A stretch of 64,000 bases of DNA from Distichodus sexfasciatus (taxonomy: Eukaryota > Chordata > Actinopteri > Characiformes > Distichodontidae), in contig JAVGVS010000001.1 of assembly GCA_032718565.1 (NCBI GenBank), positions 620,001-684,000 of the forward strand. Reading direction: 5' to 3'. This document shows, in pieces, positions 59,603 through 64,000 of this stretch (position 1 is its first letter; each line of letters begins with the position of its first letter). The notes under the pieces are model-generated. The model saw only the letters and a program-made list of their open reading frames with translations. It searched no databases and was not told where the DNA came from. The position numbers and the translations under genes were made by a program.

Positions 59603-59965
59603 CATTCATTCATTCATTCATTCATTATCCAAATTGCTTAATCCCAATCCTGGTAAAGTTACCACTGAGGTAATCATGAGCAAGGTACTGTCCCCAAGCA
59701 CTGCTTCCCTGGCACTTGTTAGCTGCCCACTGCTCCTTCACGGATGGGTTAAATGCAGAGGTCACATTTTGTTGTGGTGCACTGTGTGCTGTGATGTGGT
59801 ATGTTCACAAAGTCAAATAATCACTCACTTTCACTTATATTAAAAAACAAACAAAAAAAAAAAACAACTCCAAACAGAAAGGCCCTCTGGCTGACCCAAG
59901 GATCAAACCCAAGACATTATAGCTGTGAGGCGGCAGTGCTAACCACTGAGCCACTGTGCTGCCCA
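59603..59965 (-). mobile_element. DANA-like SINE (family A, copy 4), split by a family-B SINE
   Basis: On the minus strand the 5' part (59872-59965) reads GGGCAGCACAGTGGCTCAG, TGGTTAGCACTGCCGCC, TCACAGC and B box GGTTTGATCC. It closes with AGGGCCTTTCTGTTTGG. The 3' part (59603-59650) reads AGGATTGGGATTAAGCAATT, GGATAATGAATG and a GAAT tail. Both match copy 1 at 595-873. The centre is replaced by SINE B (59651-59842) and an A-rich stretch. Confidence 0.75.
59651..59842 (+). mobile_element. SINE family B, copy 7, head missing, nested
   Basis: It runs from TGGTAAAGTTACCACTGAGG through AATCATGAGCAAGGTACTG, AGCTGCCCACTGCTCCTTCA, GGTTAAATGCAGAGGTCAC, TTTTGTTGTGGTGCACTG and TCAAATAATCACTCAC. The tRNA-like head is absent, as expected for 5' truncation. 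An A-rich run follows at 59845-59866. Confidence 0.8.
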
Positions 59966-60009
59966 GTATGTTCGTTATTTAGATAATTATTTTATTTCTT
60001 TCTTTCACA

Positions 60010-60222
60010 CATTTTGCACTTGTGCATATTGTGTTAAAATATGTATAGTCTTGTATTTAGTGTTGTGTAACCCCAGAATAGCTTTGTGTCTGTTTTTATG
60101 TAGCACCATAGCCCTGGAGGATTGTTTTTTCATTTCCCTGTGTACTGTGTAGTACTCTGTATTGCTGTAGTGCATATGGTTGAAATGACAGTAACAAAAA
60201 ACACTTGACACTTGACTTGATG
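60010..60222 (+). mobile_element. LINE 3' tail (related to family L)
   Basis: TTTTGCACTTGTGCATATTG, then CCCTGGAGGATTG, TCATTTCCCTGTGTACTG and GGTTGAAATGACAGTAAC. ACTTGACACTTGACTTGA closes it. This is the familiar fish LINE tail with TTGAC repeats. It is similar in type to, but not the same subfamily as, 35250 and 43690. No open frame. Confidence 0.6.
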
Positions 60223-61345
60223 TCTGCTGTGAGCTCATGTCACACTTCAACTATTTCGAATGGAAATGACAATACAGTAAGGGCTGATTTGTTGTTCATG
60301 CAAGAATCTTTCAGACAAGAATTATTATCCATGGAGTTAAAATCTAAGCACCTGGATACTGGATGCAATGAAAGAATCAACGTAGTTAAGTGTCTCTGCA
60401 AGTGACATTTAAGTCTGATATGTTCTACAGTTTGTGTCTTGCTATAAAATGTGACTGCACATCGCTGACTGGAGGACTACATATAGTCTCAAAGCGTCTA
60501 CATTTTCGGCTTTAGTACATTAAGTGTGTTTTCATATTGGCGTGGGAGCAATGATGGAAATGAGATGTTCAGCAGTTTAAAAGGAACATTATATTAAATG
60601 GCTGAAACAGACCTTTTCCTTTTGCTTAAAGGGTTTAAAAGTGAAGCAGGCCTCAGAGGCTCAGGAACACTCACTCCATGAGCAGTGACACGATCAGCAT
60701 GCCAGCTTTGCCCCCAGGAGAGTGTGTGTATGTGTGTGTGTTTTGGGGGGAGTCCGAGCCACTTACTGTACAATGACCTGCAAATCTTCATGTGGAGCAT
60801 TCCGAGCTCACACTCTTCCTGTCGCCGCTCAGAACTTGACGCGTCAGCAGTGCTTAATTCCGCACCATCCCCATTGCCATAGTAACAAAAACTTGTCACC
60901 ATGGATACAGCTAAAATAACATAAAAAAACATGCAAAAATTCATTGGCAACTCAACAAAAACATCAGTGACCATGGCTACAGTAGATGAGCGCAAAAATT
61001 CCCTTCACCCTGTTGGTAGCGAGGCAGGCATGACGAGGCTCTGCCCCTGCACATACTTCTAGAATGCAACTTGTTTCCCAAGAATGACACCTTCCCCACT
61101 GAGCAGCAAGCAAACACAAACCAAACTGCATCTTCAGGACCACCAGAAAGATTTTATTTCTTTAGATTCTTGCGAATCTTGAGCCCTCTGGACTAGGCAA
61201 AGTCCAGAACTGCAATGTGGGAATATAAGCTTAATGAAAGCTGTGATGAATGCAGATTTAGAGGTAAATTAAATTTACATGAAGTAAGATTGCTCAGTCG
61301 CATGCATGAAAAGGTGCTACAAATCTTGGTAGTATAACTATTATG
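60223..61345. other. unique sequence, GC-balanced, with a TG tract
   Basis: TG repeats at 60721-60740. A 133-codon minus-strand frame (60594-60995) crosses the TG tract and has no domain; not called as a gene. Confidence 0.35.
60873..60980. promoter_or_regulatory. cluster of three X-box-like motifs
   Basis: ATTGCCATAGTAAC (60873-60886; reverse complement GTTACTATGGCAAT), GTCACCATGGATAC (60895-60908) and GTGACCATGGCTAC (60967-60980) share the pattern GTNACYATGGNNAY. This resembles the palindromic RFX X-box. The third lies 58 bases after the second. Binding is not established. Confidence 0.35.
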
Positions 61346-61580
61346 GAGTTGGTTCTGTGATCATGTGGTAGTTGATTTGAATCTCGAACCAGTAAAGGTA
61401 CCACTCAGCTACTCATCAGCAAGGTACCTTTGCCAAGCACTGCTCCCCAGCTGCTGCCCGTCAGCTGCCCACTGCTTCCTCATGGGTCAAATGCAGAGGT
61501 CACATTTTGTTGTGGTGCACTATGTGCTTTGCTGTGGTTTATACACAATGACAAAGAATCACTTACTCACTTACTTGAAA
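61346..61580 (+). mobile_element. SINE family B, copy 8, full length with decayed head
   Basis: GGAGTTGGTTCTGTGATCATG, GATTTGAATCTCG (degenerate B box), AAAGGTACCACTCAGCTACTC, AGCTGCCCACTGCTTCCTCA, GGGTCAAATGCAGAGGTCAC, TTTTGTTGTGGTGCACTATG and an AATGACAAAGAATCACTTAC tail with further ACTT repeats. Confidence 0.8.
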
Positions 61581-62313
61581 CTTGAAGATCTGCTCTCCAA
61601 AAAAAGATGTATGCAAAAGTTGTTAAACCAATGCCTACAATGTGTAACTCAATATGCATTCTTTGTCTCACCAACAATGTTGGAAAAAGCCATAAAAAAA
61701 CCAATGGTCTGAGTATAATGAGAAAATCTCAAATAATCTGCCTTTCCAGGCTAACATCAAAGACTGACACAATTATTTGTGAAGAAGCAACTGTGGAAAA
61801 AGCAAGCGTAAGCCTTTTCCTTATTCATCAAGTATGCAAAAGACCCTTTTCGCTCTGTTTAAGCTGATGCCAATCCCTCGCTAATTTAATCAAGAAGTAT
61901 GCACATGTAAGTTCATGATTTCCCGACTTGTTTGCACTTTCTAGCTGAAAATAATACATGGTCTTAATTTGATAAAAGGGGGTCAATTGGTCTTAAAAAG
62001 TGATTAAATGTGTTTATCTTGTTATTACAGTACACTCATATGTCTAAGCAGCTCAAACACTGACCACAATGCGCCCTTTTCCCCAAATTTACTTGTACAA
62101 AAAAATTGGCAATTAGTTGACAAATCTAATCAGTGAGCAGTTAAACCTGTGCATGGGTCTTAATAATTAACTTTTTAAAGCACACAGTGGAATTCGCGGA
62201 GTGTATCTGCCAGCGCTGTACTTCACACTCACTGACAAAATAGAACAGTTGGCTTCTTCTCAATTTTTCTTTGGCTCACTCTCATTCGTTCTCCCCCTCC
62301 TGTCTCTCTCACA

Positions 62314-62361
<48 letters not shown>

Positions 62362-64000
62362 CTCTCTCTCAAGGTATAACTCCCTGGAAAAAGAGATGTA
62401 GGGTACAGGTTATAATTTCAAGAAGTGGGATGGTCGAGTAGATATATTCTTCAAGTAAGAAAAATAACAAACTACACTGACAGCAGTGTTGAGACTCCTT
62501 GTCCGTCAGCAGCTTGTGAAGCCAGAGCATTTGGTTCACTGTTCCAAGTCTTCACATAAACTCATTCTCAGTGTTCCTTACTCTCACGTTAAGCTCCTGT
62601 GATTCTACGCTTGCCGTTAAGGTCCCGAATCATACAACAGAAGGTTAAAACTGTAATGAGAAAAACCTTCCCACCTCCAAATAAACTCTTCATGAGAGGG
62701 TTTTATATATTTGAGTCATAACCATTTGAAAGTGCTGTTTTAAATATTGAGTTTAATGTTTAACATGCATTTGCTGCTGCCAGATCTATAGTTATTACAC
62801 TGGTTATATTCGAATGGCTTTCGAGATATTAAGCTGAGACACCGCTTCCTCACAGCGAGGAAAAGTAGGTCAATGCCAAGTTTATGGTTGACAGTGTTTG
62901 GTCAAGTTGTTGGCTTAACCCTTTGCAGAGAAAGGAGCCTGTAGCATGCGGGTTTGGAAATGAGGGCCTTCACCGAAGTCCCTTTTTGCCTGAGGAAAAT
63001 TTACTACATAATTACACCCTCTGCAAAAAACGGCCGTGTCCTCTCCGGGCCTATTTGAGAGCCTCTGCAGAACTGAGGACACAATGAAATCCTTGACCAA
63101 ATGAAAATTCTCACCCACTCTCTAATCAGAAAGCTGGAGGCCGGAGTTACGCACATTGGAGATCCTCTATCTACTCCTGCTTGCAAACCTCAAAACTAAA
63201 AATGTAGGTGGAATTCTCAGCTTGGCTCAGGACAAAGGATCCCTGGTGTCGTTCTTTATGAGACGACATCATTTTCCAGCTGAAAACAGAACTAGGATTG
63301 GCACGACATCCCCAACGCAGTCAGGTCAACACTAGGTTTATAAATGGGTGAGGGTTGGCTATGACAATGCTGCTATTGTGGTGTGTACATAGTGCATATT
63401 TTTGGTGAAGCACCATCACAGAAGACAGATAGCTACAAGACGAAAAAGCTGTTGCACTTAAGCAGTGACGACACCGTAAACGACAGTGGGGCATGTCAAA
63501 CACGCAGCATTCGGTACATGAGAGTCTGATGGTGCTGGGGGCAAAAACAAACCAAAGGAATGTGAAACACAAGCATCAGCGTTCTAGCTCCACCTCACCA
63601 CAGGGCAGGTAGTTTGGCACTGATTCCATGCTGTGGTGATATCTGTGAGGAATAGTAACAGGGTTAGCAAAGGAGAGTTCTGTTTTGTATGGCAGTGCAG
63701 CAGTTTGGTGATAGAATAACAAGGCTCAAAAAGAGTTTTCTGCTGTTTTTTGCTGTTTTCTGATGGTCTAGGACAGACAGGCCTTGGCTTAGGACCAAAA
63801 CCTTGAGGAATTTGTACATTTTTCAGTTTCAATCCAAACTATCCATGTCATCTCTTAGCATGTTAGCAAAATTAGAGATGTGGTGCCCGGACTAGGTGAT
63901 GTAGACAAGGGTATGTTTTACACTAGAAGATTGAGTTTTTAAATTTCAACTGAACCTAAAAGCTGTTGCTGGAAAAGTAATTATCCCCTACACCAGTATG
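61581..64000. other. unique sequence with one compound microsatellite
   Basis: The stretch 61880-62150 is AT-rich but non-repetitive with several TAAT/ATTA words and may hold regulatory sequence. 62800-63260 is GC-balanced. No gene called to the end of the window. Confidence 0.35.
62311..62370. repeat. compound (AC)n(TC)n microsatellite
   Basis: AC repeats at about 62311-62358 pass directly into TC repeats. This is the longest dinucleotide tract in the window and a likely polymorphic locus. Confidence 0.97.

Noticed and set aside
60594..60995. 133-codon minus-strand frame
   Set aside because: Crosses a TG microsatellite, has no domain and no splice context.
1..64000. CRISPR arrays, operons, bacterial promoters, phage attachment sites
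   Set aside because: The window is vertebrate-type nuclear DNA. No regularly spaced identical repeats and no dense same-strand coding frames.

Overview
The window looks like non-coding nuclear DNA from a ray-finned fish. The evidence is the repeat content. There are tRNA-derived SINEs of the DANA/mermaid (V-SINE) type with a GAAT-type tail, a second tRNA-derived SINE family with at least eight copies, and a fossil Tc1-like transposon of a kind widespread in teleosts. There are also teleost-type retroposon tails ending in repeated TTGAA or TTGAC units, and many TG, TC and GGAT microsatellites. The repeat mix suggests an otophysan (carp, catfish or characin relatives), but that narrower placement is inference from memory of the families.

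I find no host protein-coding gene, no exon I can recognise, and no rRNA, tRNA, CRISPR or operon. The longest open frames (up to about 160 codons) either run through microsatellites or SINEs or have no recognisable domain. The window is best read as a long intron or a gene desert. None of the bacterial-style features (ribosome binding sites, operons, attachment sites) applies.

Layout. 0-9 kb: a DANA-like SINE, a roughly 217-bp tandem array (2.4-3.3 kb), a GGAT-rich complex with a 154-bp duplication (6.7-7.2 kb) and TG-linked repeats (8.2-8.7 kb). 9-17 kb: a further TG-linked copy, four blocks of retroposon and tRNA-like repeats, and a candidate 519-bp MITE. 17-26 kb: mostly unique sequence with a Tc1-like relic cut by a SINE at 20.8-21.3 kb and further SINEs at 23.4 and 25.2-25.6 kb. 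26-33 kb: a degenerate minisatellite, an approximately 800-bp inverted-repeat element, and a GGTACC-rich hAT-like fragment. 33-44.5 kb: family-B SINEs, two related LINE tails, and unique high-complexity blocks that could be conserved enhancers (notably 37.75-37.99 and 41.0-41.4 kb). 44.5-56 kb: a TTAA-bounded element carrying a nested SINE, two inverted copies of another MITE-like repeat, and a recent 124-bp tandem duplication. 56-64 kb: unique sequence, a SINE split by another SINE (59.6-60.0 kb), a third LINE tail, three X-box-like motifs (60.9 kb) and a CA/TC microsatellite.

The clearest structural theme is nesting. Family-B SINEs lie inside or against older repeats at 25.3, 46.8, 48.85 and 59.65 kb, which orders the repeats by age. 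I did not find a convincing new biological system. The most original observations are the 217-bp array, the large foldback element, the TTAA-bounded element with its nested SINE, a diverged repeat pair that preserves a splice-donor-like sequence, and the shared tail of SINE B and its likely LINE partner.
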